Assembly: GCA_015680685.1 (NCBI GenBank)
Contig: MNCI01004469.1
Span: 124,001 to 188,000, forward strand
Source: Gnetum montanum
Lineage: Eukaryota; Streptophyta; Gnetopsida; Gnetales; Gnetaceae
Direction: 5' to 3'
DNA: 64,000 bases
The notes under the pieces were generated by a model. The model was not told where the DNA came from. It worked only from the letters and a program-made list of their open reading frames with translations, and searched no databases. This document shows, in pieces, positions 44,869-56,941 of the stretch. The position numbers were made by a program, and so were the translations under genes. Each line of letters starts with the position of its first letter. The stretch's first letter is position 1.

Positions 44869-47800
44869 ATCCTCCCCCACACAAAGAAGCAATGTCCTCG
44901 AAGTGGGGCCTAGGATAGCTTCGAGTGTACACTTCTATATGGGTTTGGAACTCCATCAATTCCAGGGATCTGTCAACTCCTTAGATGCTAGGCTTGAAGG
45001 AAGGTACCAACCCCAACACCTAATATGTCCTTCCATCCAATGCCTTGCATGAAACGCAAGAGAAATTGGAGGAAGCCCAAGACTTCCCTTCTCTATACGA
45101 GTAGGAGAGTCCAACCCAAAGGCCCAACATCTATAAGGTGTCCCTTAGATCCATTCCTTCTTAGGATCTAGAGACATATCTTCTTGCGTAAACCCATACT
45201 TATGTAAGAAGACAGCTCCTCTTCCACAAGCCCCACCGAGTTCCTCTATGAATGGCATCTCAACACCCATTGATTTTTTTGAGGGCTCACCAGGGCCACT
45301 ACCCATGGTGAGGGACTTGGGAACATCACACCGAGAGGAAGGACATGCTCTTAAGAGCCATGTCTTCACAAGAAACTCATGCTTGCTAGAACTCCATGTT
45401 CTACTACTTGCATCGAGACCCATGGGGTCTCACCAATGCAACCATCTAAGCACTGATTCCACCTGCATTGGTACCATGTGAATTCTCTTTTTTCTCATCA
45501 TGTTTGTTCAAGCTGGCATGAAGGGCATCAAGCACGTTCACCCTTACAAACAAGGTACAAGAATAGATCTTTGAGCTTGACCTTGCCATCTGCAAACACC
45601 AACATTGCATGCCTCAATTCATCATTCATCATTCCATAGTATTCCAATGAGAGAGAAGATCCAAAAATTTGTTTGGAAGCTTCTCCAGGAGGCTAACATA
45701 CAACAAGCCCCAACTATCCTCAACACCTCTTGTGATTATCCAACATCAAGAATGCCTGCTCAAATGCTAGAATAACTGGAGGGTCAATTGGGCAGCCAAC
45801 CCCTTAACAATCCTCCATCACCTATCTCATATCAGTCGTAAGCACATCATTGAATGCAACCATAATATCCTATTCATGGAGAAGGATCACCCACATTTGC
45901 CACATGCAAGTTATCCATCAACTCCAAGTTATGGAACAAGCATCATTTTCTAAACACAAGGTCCATGAACAAATATAGAGTCATCTCAAAGAGTAACTAG
46001 ATCATGAATTCTCCAAGGAACATCAATGTTCTCAGAATTTGCATTTCCCCACTATATCAAGAACGACTGCCAGTCTCACGATCAACACCTTTCAGTGGAT
46101 TTTGAACTTGTAGGAAGGATCCTCTTTGGGAGGTTTCTTCTGTAGGTAAGTATAGTAGCCCAACTATACCTTACCCCTCATACATGCCCAAGTAGTTAAT
46201 ATAGCCAATAGAACCATATCATGGAACTGTCACCAGCTGAGGGAAGACATGGATTCACAAGTATTACCCAAATTTAATTTTCACCTTGAGAACAACTTGA
46301 GGCAGCAAGCATTTTTATTTCATCTTGGGAGATCTGGTTTTTGTTTCATACATCCTAGTCAAGACCATTTACATCAATTTGTGGTGGACAAGGCCACACC
46401 ACTACCTATTATCATTCAACCCAAACAGTAGACACAAGTCAACAACGACATCTTGCCCATAGGAGGACCAGGTCCTCAAGATAGTTTTACAAGGAATGGG
46501 CTCTCATCAACATCATTTACAACTTGAATACTAAAAGATTCATCCCCAAAGGGTTTACAATAGGGATGGTCTACCAGAGAACCCCAACAAGGAAGTTACT
46601 CTAAAGCCCCCAAAACTAAGAGAGTACACAAGATCATGCCTTGCGTACATGAAGAGGAATATGTATCTTTAATTTACATCAATAACATGACCTCACAAAG
46701 GAGGTTTCATGAATTTCACTAGGGTAATAAAATTTTGTCTCTGAGAACAAGCCCCAAGAGTTCACGAACATAGGACCATAGCTAGGAACAAGTCCCAAAC
46801 ATCAACTACTTATAGAAGACAACCGTCTTAATACCACCTGCCTTATTATTTCAGGAACTGAAGAGGGCATCTATTGAGATGAAGAATGATCCCTCATAAA
46901 ATTAAGGATTCACCAAGTATATCATGGTCAACTCTGCTATCCCACCAGGGAGGTGAGGACACCAACATGAATTAACGTCACACCAGAGACATGGGACAAT
47001 ACATAAGCAAGGGACTGTGTAATACATCAGTGTACATAAGGGACAAGGTACACAGGAAAATTTAGTAAGACACCATAGCCTATTAGGCACAACGAGTCCC
47101 CAATGACAGAATCATACCATAGACAACAAACACACCAATAAGTCCCAATGTATGAGAGCACATCATAGCTCTCCAAAGCACCAAAAGAAATTAGTCACGA
47201 GAGAACACCAACATGCACAAATCATTAGAAACCCCTAATCATGAGCATTGGTTCAAGTGCTTTGAGCACATCCAAGCCCACCAAGCTAGGCCACCAAGAG
47301 AAATCACACTTTCTAGATAGCTGCTCCATGATCACATCCAACATGGAAGAGGAGTCTAGGTGCCAATACCTAGAACCCAACTCAAATCCCCCACTAAACA
47401 TCATATTGATCTAAATTTTAGTCACCATCGATCATCTATGGACAAGATCTTTTCCAGTCTAGGAACACAAGAAAATGTGTTCCCAAGATTTGTCCTGTCT
47501 CAAGGACGTTCACCAAGCATACACCATCCAGGCATGCCAACAACATCAAGAACACATGGCACTAGTTCAAGAGCATAATGGGCAAGGACATGCCCTGGTC
47601 CATTCATTACAACATCGTATCACAACGGAAGCATTTCTCATGAGGTTTTTAGTAGAATTATACATCAAGGCACAAAGGCCATTTACACCATATAGCAAGG
47701 GTGCTTTAAAACAAGCACCAGGAAAACACCATACATCAAGCTTGGCCTTGTCATAGTGTGTGGCATAGGCCTAAAACCAAGAGACAACTGAGTCACATAA

Positions 47801-50029
47801 GCAATACATCCAGCACTTTTGAGTGCATACACCCAAATTGAGAATATCAAAAGGATACCTTTCACACACCCGAGGATCGAATTACATTCATATATAGGAA
47901 CATACATGGTATTTGGGAATGCTACCCAAGCCTAAAAGGCTATAGGACAAACTACCCAAGCCCATCCTAGGATAAAGGATTTAGGCCACCAAGAGCATAC
48001 CATGAAGAACCATGCTATTTTGAGAAAACTATGTCTCTGTCACGAAGTGTAAACCATCATCTATCATTGTAGCACTATCTCAAAAAATACATGATCTACC
48101 ATCACACTGAACCAACTGCACGGGTAACCTTGAACTAAAATGATTCAAGATACGAATGCAAAAATTGAATAACAAAACACACCAATGGAGTATCCACCAT
48201 CCTTCCATAGTGGGACCTCATTGCATTGGCCACTCCTGGGCCATCAGTATCCAACATGGCCAAGGATACCATTTCATGCCATCTGCTAGCCCAATATCTG
48301 TAGGGTCTAGGACAAATCATCGTCCTCTATTAGTGCTCCCCCAGCACTAAGAGGCAAACAAATCATGATGTACTTGTTGATCCATCACAGCTAAGGTATT
48401 GATAAATCCACAACCCAATGTTGGGATTTTGAGACCAGATAATCAGTTCATGAAGGTCTTAGGAGCACATATCTTTTCCATAGACATAGTGCTTACAGAA
48501 TCAACTGAGGTCACCATTGGCTGCATCTTTGTACCTGTGCTACCTCCAAACACTAAGACACAAGCTCAGAAACATAGAAGTTAGTAGGAACATGATTAGC
48601 ACATCAGCCTCATTCACAACCATCAAGCATGATCATATAACAAAGAGATATCACTCTTTCAAATTATAAAATTCAAGACCTCAACAACATGTATAGAGAT
48701 CAATCATGCAAAACATTGATGGAGAAATCTGATCCCCACTTAAACAAACAATTTCATCATGAGACACACCAAGAGAGAGATAGCACACTCTCAGAATTTC
48801 AAGATTCATACACAACAATCATTCCCAACAACTAACACTTGCCTCAACCAGGAACAAAATTTCAACACACTCATATGAGTCATGGGAAATAGACAATCGT
48901 CAACTCAACCCAAAAATAAGGAGGAAGACCAAGGTCTATCCAACAACAAGTTTCGATCAAACCAATTCTCACAACAATGAGTAACATCATGAAGGATGCA
49001 TTCACAAGAAGACTCTCATCAAACGAGGTGTAGGCTCAAAAAGAACCAACAATAGGATGACCCACACTAGTAGTTTTCGAATCAAAGTGACAAAGAAATG
49101 TCACTAATCAAAATAGTGATGCCTCAAGCCCAAGGGCTACACCACTAGCTCAACAAGGAGCACAACTCGCAAGGATCAACAATAAGGGCAATCATGCCTC
49201 ATGCATAATAAGTTGTCAAACAAGACAACAACCATTTGGCTTTGGGATTACACAAATAATCACTACATCCTCAATGTTTCCAACAATAAGTCATCATACC
49301 ATGTAAAAAATTTAAGCTTTGTGTTACAAACGATAGACATGACCAAGATAACACACATTAAAAATTTGAAAGTGCAACCAAGAAGACACGCATACAAAAA
49401 TAGACAAACATACAATCACAAACATGAACATACGAAGTCTACCAACAATGGTCTTAGTCCATTTAGAACAAGGCTCACCAAGAGCACATGTCCAAAAGAC
49501 CTCCATCCTTAGCTACTTGTGAACCATCTTGTCCCCATTTGTATTTTCCCATACTCATTATATCTAGGATGAGTGGGAGTGCCAAGGATATCATATCTTG
49601 CATGATTCAACAAATGCCATCTCGAAACATGTCATCTCGGTGGAAACTAAAGTGGAGACTTGGTCCGATTCATCCTAGATAAATCCCTTGAGACCTAAGA
49701 TGTGAGCTCCTTGAGCAACAAAATTACTGTGTTTCCAGTAGAACTCCTCTCAACCATAACGCATACAATCACAACTAGTCCAACCACAAGTAAATAAGGG
49801 GATGACATCACCAAGATGCCATCATTTCTCTAGACCAGGATGGGTGAAGGCCTCAATAACTATCTTGACATGATCCCATAACATTTGGTTTGCTAAAGGG
49901 AGCTTTAGCACAAGGCCACCCTCCAAGGGAGTGGTTAGCAGAAGTTAAGAATGGTGAAAACAGAAACCTCACAAATCACAAACCCTAATACCCACTTAGC
50001 AAGAAACTTTTACCAATAACTGAAATTGT
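44869..50029 (-). other. Element C interior, no recognised coding
   Basis: No frame exceeds about 100 codons and none shows a retroelement domain. Short plus and minus ORFs (for example 45145-45423 minus, 47475-47756 plus) have no recognisable motif. Confidence 0.55.
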
Positions 50030-50046
50030 ACGGCTTTGATACCATC
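50030..50046 (-). other. Element C primer binding site (tRNA-iMet)
   Basis: Minus strand TGGTATCAAAGCCGTAC next to the 5' LTR; TGGTATCAGAGC is the usual form. Confidence 0.75.
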
Positions 50047-50629
50047 TATAACAACATTGCCTTGACGTTGCCTAGCACCCCAAGGAATTCACGAAGATCC
50101 AATGAATCTGGGATGGAAGACCTGGGGAATACGCCTCAAGTAAGCAAGCATCTCACGAGTGAGTGCAAGTAGAAGCACAGCTTCGTAACGTACATGACCA
50201 CACACCTCATTGAGGGTAACCAAACTACAAAACAAGGACCAAGAAAATAAGCACATACACAACCTTGTAAACGACAGCGGTGGAAGGGGAGACGATGCAC
50301 CTACAAAGGAAGGTTCCTCACCCCCAGATCCCTCACAATCTGGTACAAGGTGTGGCTTGGCACAGTACCAAAACTATCCAATCTTGGCTGCCTACATATC
50401 TACGACTTCCATAGAATTAGGACCATGTAGTTCTCCTTTGAGAAGAGGGGAATGAAGAGGAATTAGAAGAGAGTGCAATAGGAGGGTGTCCTATTGCTAG
50501 CTTGGTACCACCAAGCTAGGGTGGGTTTTGTAACACTTCAGAGCCACCCGAGGATGCATCAGAGTGTTCCATGGCCCCCAAACCATGGGGAGAGCCCAAG
50601 AGAACCACCAATCAGGGACATCTCTCACA
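50047..50629 (-). repeat. Element C 5' LTR
   Basis: 583 bp. The plus-strand terminus reads TATAACAAC where the other LTR has TGTAACAAC, a transition at the end. Confidence 0.82.
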
Positions 50630-50634
50630 CTTGA

Positions 50635-51845
50635 GGTGGCTTTAGCAATCCATGCTGAGATCACAAAGTTCTAACAAGCCAGTTTCGTCCAGGCCGTTGA
50701 CTATTCTGACTGGGTATCAAACATTGTAGTTGTCCCTAATAAGAATGGTAGTATATGCATTTGCATTAATTTTCATGATCTAAACACAGCCACTATAAAA
50801 GATGACCTCCCACTACCTATCATTGTTCAACGTATCAACACAACTACTGGGCATGCACTATTATCCTTTATGGATGGATTTTCAGGATATAAGCAAATAA
50901 GAATCAACATAGAAAACCAACTTAGAATAAATTTTATGACACTTGGGGGCACATTCTACTATACAATGATGTCATTTGGCCTTAAAAATGTAGGAGCTAC
51001 ATATCAACGAGCAATGACATATATATTAGTGATTACATGCTCAATTTTCTCAATGATTACATTGACGACATCATGGTTGAATCTAGAACAACTTAAGAAC
51101 ATGCAAAAGATCTAGACCTAGTGCTTAAATGTTGTCTCAAATATGACCTTAGACTCAATCCAAAGAAATGTGTCTTTGGTGTCAAAATTGGCAAAATGCT
51201 TGGCTTCGTAGTCTCTAAAATAGGGATCTGAGTAGACCTTCATAAGGTTAAGGCAATAACTAACATGCAACCACCAAAATATCATACCAAACTATGTGGT
51301 CTCCAAGGTAGATTTCAATTTATTAGGGACTTTATCGAAAGGCTAACAGATAAGTTGAGACCCATGCAACACCTATTACAAAAGAATGTACATTTCCAAT
51401 GGACTCAACAATGCCAAGAAGCGTTCGAGAACATAAAACAAGAGCTAGCTCAGTTGCTGACCATTTATCCTCCGCAGGGCAATAAACCATTTTACATCTA
51501 CCTTGCAAATCTTGATTCTTCCATTGCATCAATGCTTTTCCAAAAACATCAAGATGGAGTTGAAATCCCTGTATATTACCTAAGCCATGCTTTAATTGCC
51601 TATGAACAATGATACAATGATGCAAAGAAATAATGCCTTACCCTTGTTTTCTCCTTGAAGAAATGGAGGCATTATCTATTCCACAATCAAGTTTACATCA
51701 TTTGCATGGATAATGTACTCTGTGCCATCACTAACAACATCTATGAGTCGAGTAGGATAGCTAGGTGGAAAGCATTGATCGCAAAGTTTGACCTACACTA
51801 TGTTGCTCAATCTTCCTCAAAAGGTAAAGCAATAGTCACGTAATT
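50635..51845 (+). pseudogene. Element A RT (C-terminal part) and degenerate RNase H
   Basis: Resumes the RT after element C. Motifs: SDWVSNIVVVPNKNGSICIC, SFMDGFSGYKQIRI (50870), GTFYYTMMSFGLKN, and YIDD in a shifted frame near 51060. The following frame 51265-51612 matches the B thumb and RNase H (LQGRFQFIRDFIERLTDKL; FYIYLANLDSSIASM; VYYLSHALIAYEQ), then KKWRHYLFHNQVYII at 51655. Several stops and at least one frameshift near the catalytic motif. It would have made the cDNA. Confidence 0.8.
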
Positions 51846-51849
51846 AACC

Positions 51850-52515
51850 ATCTCACCAATCCATGATCAAGCAACAATAAACCCTGAATTCCTAGATGAG
51901 AATGTTAATAGTATAGACACCGTACTTGAAAACTACGAGGTAATCCTCTATTTCGATGAAGCTTCAACTTCCTGAGGAGGAAGTGTGGCAGCCATTTTAA
52001 CATACCCATCTGGAAAAATCTAACCCTTTGCCTACCGATTAACCTTTCCTTGTATCAATAACATGGTAGAATACGAAGGTCTCCTCAGAGGTCATCAAGC
52101 AGCATTGACTTCAAGAATCACACATCTTGTAGTTTGAGGTGATTCACAGGTAGTCATTAATCAAGTCACAGATATTTATGCATGCAAAGCTCTCCATTTG
52201 CAACCTTATTGTGATTTGACCAAACATCTACTGAGATGACTAGTAGAAGTGAATATACAGCATATCCCTAGGAGCGAAAACACTATTGCCGATGCACTTG
52301 CCACACTAGCCTTAAACATGACACTCGGAATGCTTCATGTGTTTCCCAACTCCATAACAAGTTGTACCAAACCTATAATTAACACCCCTAATGAAATGAA
52401 TACAGAATCCATTAGCACAAAACACACAATAGAATGGTATGATGACATAAAAGAGTACCTTGTACAAGGTGAATCTCCACAACACTTGACAAATGCTCAA
52501 AAGGACGTTGTGTGA
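51850..52515 (+). pseudogene. Element A second, archaeal-type RNase H
   Basis: Decayed version of the B domain: YFDEASTS (Gly after the first Asp is Glu), GGSVAAILTYPSG, VEYEGLLRG, GDSQVVINQV, then NIQHIPRSENTIADALATLA at 52249 onward. Stops after EASTS, GKI, VV and LLR. Confirms the Tat lineage. Confidence 0.75.
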
Positions 52516-52551
52516 AAATGCTCTCGGTAGTATGCATTAATAAGGGACACC

Positions 52552-53670
52552 TTGTGTCGCAAATCCTACAAAGGCATTCTGCTGATGTGTGTTAGTAGCA
52601 TCAATGGTCAAACGATTGTAGAACAAGTCCATGAAGGACTTTGTGAAGGGCACATTACACCTAAAGAAATGGCAACAAAGATTAGGTGCTTAGGCTACTA
52701 TTGGCCATGCATGGAGTACGATTGCATCTCCAAGGTTAGGACATGTGAAATTTTCCAAAGACATGGCAATCTAATACATGTGCCACCTAATGAATTACAC
52801 ACAACAAAAATCACATGGCTGTTCCAAAAATGGGGATTAGACTTCATTGGACCAATAACACCATCATCCTCTGCAGGACATAGCTTCGTTATCACAACAA
52901 CTGAATACTTCACAAAATGGGTAGAAGCTATTCCCCTTAGGAAGAACACTTCAAAACATATTTTCACTTTCATAATAGAAAATACCATGACCCATTTGGG
53001 TATTTCGATGACCATTGTTACTAACAATGGACTGCAGTTCAGTAATGCAAATACTAAGAGATGCTGTGAAAGCCTAGGTATTAAACATGCATTCTCATCA
53101 CCTTACTACACATAGAGCAATGGTCAAGTAGAGGCTATAAAAAAATATCATCATGGTGCTCAAAAATATGTTGAATCAGAGCAAGAAAAAATGGCATGAA
53201 AAATTAGTCTAGGCATTGTGGGCATACAGAACGACACATCGAACCTCTACAGGTAAAACTCCATATAGTCTTGTATACGGATCTGAAGGTATTTTACCTT
53301 TAGAGTTATAGGTTCCCTTGTTGCGGATAGCTTTCTTAGGTCTTCTCAATGAAGGCCAAAGTAATGAATTGTGGATTTCTGACCTCGACTCGGTGGAGGA
53401 GGAATGTGTGCAAATGCTTGATTAGATCGAGTGGTACTAGAAACAACAATGACAATAACAAAAACACGACATGCATAAATGCCCGATTAAAGAAGGATAG
53501 TTAGTCCTTAAGGCTATCCGTGAACATCTAGACAACTTCCTAGCTAGCTGGGAGGGCCTTACGTAGTCATCAAGGAGTATAATAATAGAGCATTCAAACT
53601 TGCTGACATGGATGGGAATGAGTTTGCTAATCCTACAAATCACCTGTACTTGAAAAGGTACTATGTATGA
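52552..53670 (+). pseudogene. Element A integrase
   Basis: Frame 52552-53115 has the zinc-binding part (VEQVHEGLCEGH; GYYWPCMEYDC; TCEIFQRH, where CxxC is now CxxF) and core motifs WGLDFIGPITPSS (first Asp), IVTNNGLQFSN (second Asp changed to Asn). A TAG and frameshift follow before SNGQVEAI (Glu). Later parts: [20 protein letters not shown] near 53220 and LASWEGL near 53540. The Asp to Asn change and stops make it inactive. Confidence 0.78.
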
Positions 53671-53689
53671 TCAAACTAAGGTACGTAAT

Positions 53690-54010
53690 AGTCCTAACAT
53701 CATGACTTAAAAGTGATACCATAGAATAGTCATGGCATCATGACTTAAAACTAATACCATAGAATAGTCTTGGCATCATGACTTAAAATTAATACCACAG
53801 AACAGTCCAGACATCATGACTTAAAACTGATACAACAAAACAGTCCTGGCATCATAACTTAAAACTAATACCATAGAACAATCCTCGCATCATGACTTAA
53901 AACAAATACCATAGAACAATCCTAGCATCATGAATTAAAATTGATACCATAGAACAGTCCTGGCATCATAACTTAAAACTGATACCACAGAATGATCTTG
54001 GGGCTATGAC
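53690..54010 (+). repeat. 38-bp tandem repeat after element A integrase, about eight copies
   Basis: Unit CATGACTTAAAACTAATACC plus ATAGAACAGTCCTGGCAT, exact period 38 in most copies. Element B has the same theme with fewer, more diverged copies. Shares the TTAAAACT core with the motifs after protease and before RT. Confidence 0.85.
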
Positions 54011-55400
54011 TTGAAAATGGCATCACAGAGCTTTGTCCGATATGACACTAAAATACCACATCCATTCAGCATGACATGAAACTAGTATCCAAAGTCCACT
54101 AAGACTATAAACTAGTTTTCCTCTTCATAGTCTGCTACGACTATAAACTAGCACTGCACCGTTTGCTACGATGCTAAACTAGTACTATCCAAAGGGTTAT
54201 GATGTGAAACTAACATGAAATAGTTTGCTAAGACTATAAATTGGTGACATCATCGACGATAGGCAATACTTGAAAAGATACGTTGCTAGACTTGGATATA
54301 CATGTTTCACAAAGACTTGCTGCATAACTTATTCCATTGACCCTAGTGAATTTGATATCATTCATGATTCCATCTGCTTTGAAATTACATGCGGTGGCTC
54401 CATCTCCTTGTTTAAAGTGCTTAGTTAACCATTTCATTTGTGGTTTTCTTGTCTTCCTGGACTTGTGTTTATAGGATGACATGCCTAAGGTGTTCTTTCA
54501 CAGATGCACTTCATCATGACAACAGAGTATCACATTCTTCCTAAAACCCACAACTTGGTTAATCAATCCGTTCATAAGTACATTCCTCATTCCTGATACA
54601 TTCCCTATTCCCCATCATGTTCCCTTTTTTCTATTTAATAACACTCTCTGGATACATTCTACTACACCAAAGCTCTTGATATATTGTTGCACATTGTAAC
54701 TCTCTAAGCAGTTGCAATGAAAAACATAGTACATAGTACATGATGCAAAATGCAAGCACTCAAGTACAAGCATGACACTAAAAGCAAGCTCTTTCAAAAA
54801 GACCAAAGAAAACAAAAATAAAATGAAAAGAAGAAATAAAAAAAAAAGAAAAAGAACAAAAAGGTCAAAGAGAAAAATGCACGAAAAAGGTCTTCATAAC
54901 CCCATTGACATCATAAACCAAAGACTATTGGCTATTCTCATACAAGCCCCAGATGAGAAGGCAATTGTCTTTGAAAATAGATACAATCATGTCTCAAAGA
55001 GATAATGTTGCACATCATCACATGGATTTGGATTTTTACAATAGGTCCTATAAACACTTTATAAGAGTCCCATTTCTCCAAAGAATGCACGTCCTATGTC
55101 TTGGCTCCAAGTCTACTGAAAACCAGCTATTGAGAAGGACCAATGATATAGCTTGTTCACATGAGAGCATTCCTATCTCACAATTCCAAAAACAATCATA
55201 ATCCTTGACCAACTCTTGGCTTCCCCTGGTTATAAACAATCCCCTTGCATATTGAATTACATTTCCTCAATCCCATGTACTTTTGAAAATGGTGCGATGA
55301 CATCCAGCCAAGGGCCTATGGATAATGCTTGTTACTTGGTTGTTCATGGTGTTTTACACTTCTTTGTCGACACCTCTCGAGTGGATTCCTCTAGACGTCA
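54011..55400 (+). other. Element A 3' untranslated region
   Basis: No protein motif. Holds TAAACTAG motifs to about 54240 and a purine-rich AAAGAAGAAATAAAAAAAAA stretch near 54810-54890. The last 500 bp resemble element B before its PPT. Confidence 0.5.
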
Positions 55401-55415
55401 ATAAAGATGGGCCAA
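55401..55415 (+). other. Element A polypurine tract
   Basis: ATAAAGATGGGCCAA directly before the 3' LTR. Confidence 0.72.
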
Positions 55416-56936
55416 TGAAACACCACTAATTTCATTGTAATACTTTGAAACAAGAACAAATCAAACCATTTTGAGCATTTGGGAAGTAAAATTTGACTAA
55501 GGCATGACACTCACGCTGGCTTGTCCTAGGAACTCACGTTGTGGTCACGATAAGGTCACACTGGCAGCATGAGTGTAGCATGAGCAACTCTGGGAGCCTA
55601 AAAAATAAGTCAAAATGGTTTGATTTCAAAGGTGAAAGTCATCCTCAGGGCTCATTGTTAACAACTTCAGATTTCAGCCTTCAGAATTCTAAATTTCATG
55701 TCCAAAATTGCAAGTTTTTGCAGGTCACACTATAGTCACGCTACACTCACACTAGCAGTGTGAGTCAAGAGTGAGCTATCAAAAATGGTCTAAAATAGGG
55801 TACATCAAGTTCAATTTATGATTTTCAGATCATTCCTAAGGTCAACCACATAGTCAAACAATAGTTGCGCTCAAAAACCAGGCTTCAAAAATCAAAATTT
55901 GGTGAAAATGCATCATTCTAGCTCACTCACGCTGAGGTCACGCTGGCAACATGAGTGCAGTGTGAGTGTAGCGTGAGCATGCTGAGGACACACTAAGAAA
56001 AAAGAAACTCATGCTAGAGGTCCTAGATGCCTCAAACTACCACAAAGCCACCCAGATCAACATCATGTAGTAGTCAATTCAAAGATCTAGAAGTTTCAAG
56101 CGAGCCAAAGTCAATTTCTCTTGTTGTACATTGTGAATTTTCACCATTTGTGGGCTTGTCAAGATCTTACGCTCCAAATTGTATCTACCTCCATGAGCAT
56201 AAGCTAGCTTGAGTAAGACGACGCATGTTGTAGGATACATTACACCTAGTCAAAAACGTAGCTTGCCCACACACGTCCAACTCACACATAGCTGTCCATC
56301 GGACATGTGTCACATGATTCATTTTCCTCTCATCTCTTAGCTATTGATTCCATCCATGAATTCTGTGCCTAAACCTAGCCAAAACCTATAAATTCCATAT
56401 CAATTCACATAAATGGGATTTAAAATTTTGAAGGTTGATGACTTAGGAAACTTAGACCAAAAATCCTTGCGTGCATGGGCATACTTGACTCCTAGCATCA
56501 AAGCACTCCTGAAACACATCACATCATCTTAGGGCTTGGCACTTGACTTGCCATCCACACGTGCAACTACGCTTTGGCCGGTGCACATCTATTCTAAGCA
56601 ATACAATATATTTATTTTTGCTAGCCATTATATTGTTTACTCTATTTTACATTCAGTTTACGTTCTGTTTGCAATATAGTTCTGTGTACGATCTATTTGC
56701 ATTTTGTACGTCATTGTTTACATTTCAAATATCAGTTACGATAACCCCAGCACGAGCTGTAGCTTACACTTGGAAAATTTCTTAGTTGATTTGCATGCAA
56801 ACCATCCAAGGCACTCTGCCTTCATTTCCTTTTCCAGCTTGCCCTCAGGCAAAGGTAGAGTTAGTTATGTCTGCTCAACGATCTTTTGGTGTTTTTTTTC
56901 CCTTCCATCCTTACACCAATGATTTAGGTCAATACA
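55416..56936 (+). repeat. Element A 3' LTR
   Basis: 1521 bp, TGAAACACCACTAATTTC to GGTCAATACA, followed by TAGTT. CACGCTG motifs at 55510-55990, TATA-like TATAAATTCC at 56387. Full partner of the inner 5' unit. Confidence 0.88.
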
Positions 56937-56941
56937 TAGTT

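Larger units (their letters stand above)
44288..50629 (-). mobile_element. Element C: non-coding LTR retrotransposon in element A RT
   Basis: 6342 bp, minus orientation. LTRs 44288-44868 and 50047-50629 (581 and 583 bp), plus ends TGTAACAAC and CTCTCACA. Target duplication CATGA (44283-44287) and CTTGA (50630-50634), one mismatch. At 50030-50046 the minus strand reads TGGTATCAAAGCC, an initiator-tRNA-Met primer site; at 44869-44882 GTGTGGGGGAGGAT is the PPT. The 5.2-kb interior has only short frames. I find no RT, integrase or gag motif on either strand. It may be a LARD-type non-autonomous element. Confidence 0.82.
12361..56936 (+). mobile_element. Element A: Tat/Ogre-like Ty3/gypsy retrotransposon
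   Basis: Plus-strand element bounded by an exact 5-bp target duplication TAGTT (12356-12360 and 56937-56941). The 5' end holds a compound LTR (12361-15207), the 3' LTR is 55416-56936. Primer site 15214-15229, PPT 55401-55415. Coding order: gag (15.7-18.0 kb), protease (18.6-19.3), a sense intron (donor 19255, acceptor 43840) that contains an antisense spliced gene and element B, RT (43.8-44.3 and 50.6-51.8, split by element C), second RNase H, integrase (to about 53.67). Two RNase H domains place it in the Tat lineage. The intron between protease and RT is an Ogre trait. Net length about 20.2 kb. Stops and frameshifts throughout. Confidence 0.9.

Noticed and set aside
47360-47756. Plus-strand ORFs in element C as genes
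   Set aside because: No domain, opposite to the element, and no sign of conservation.
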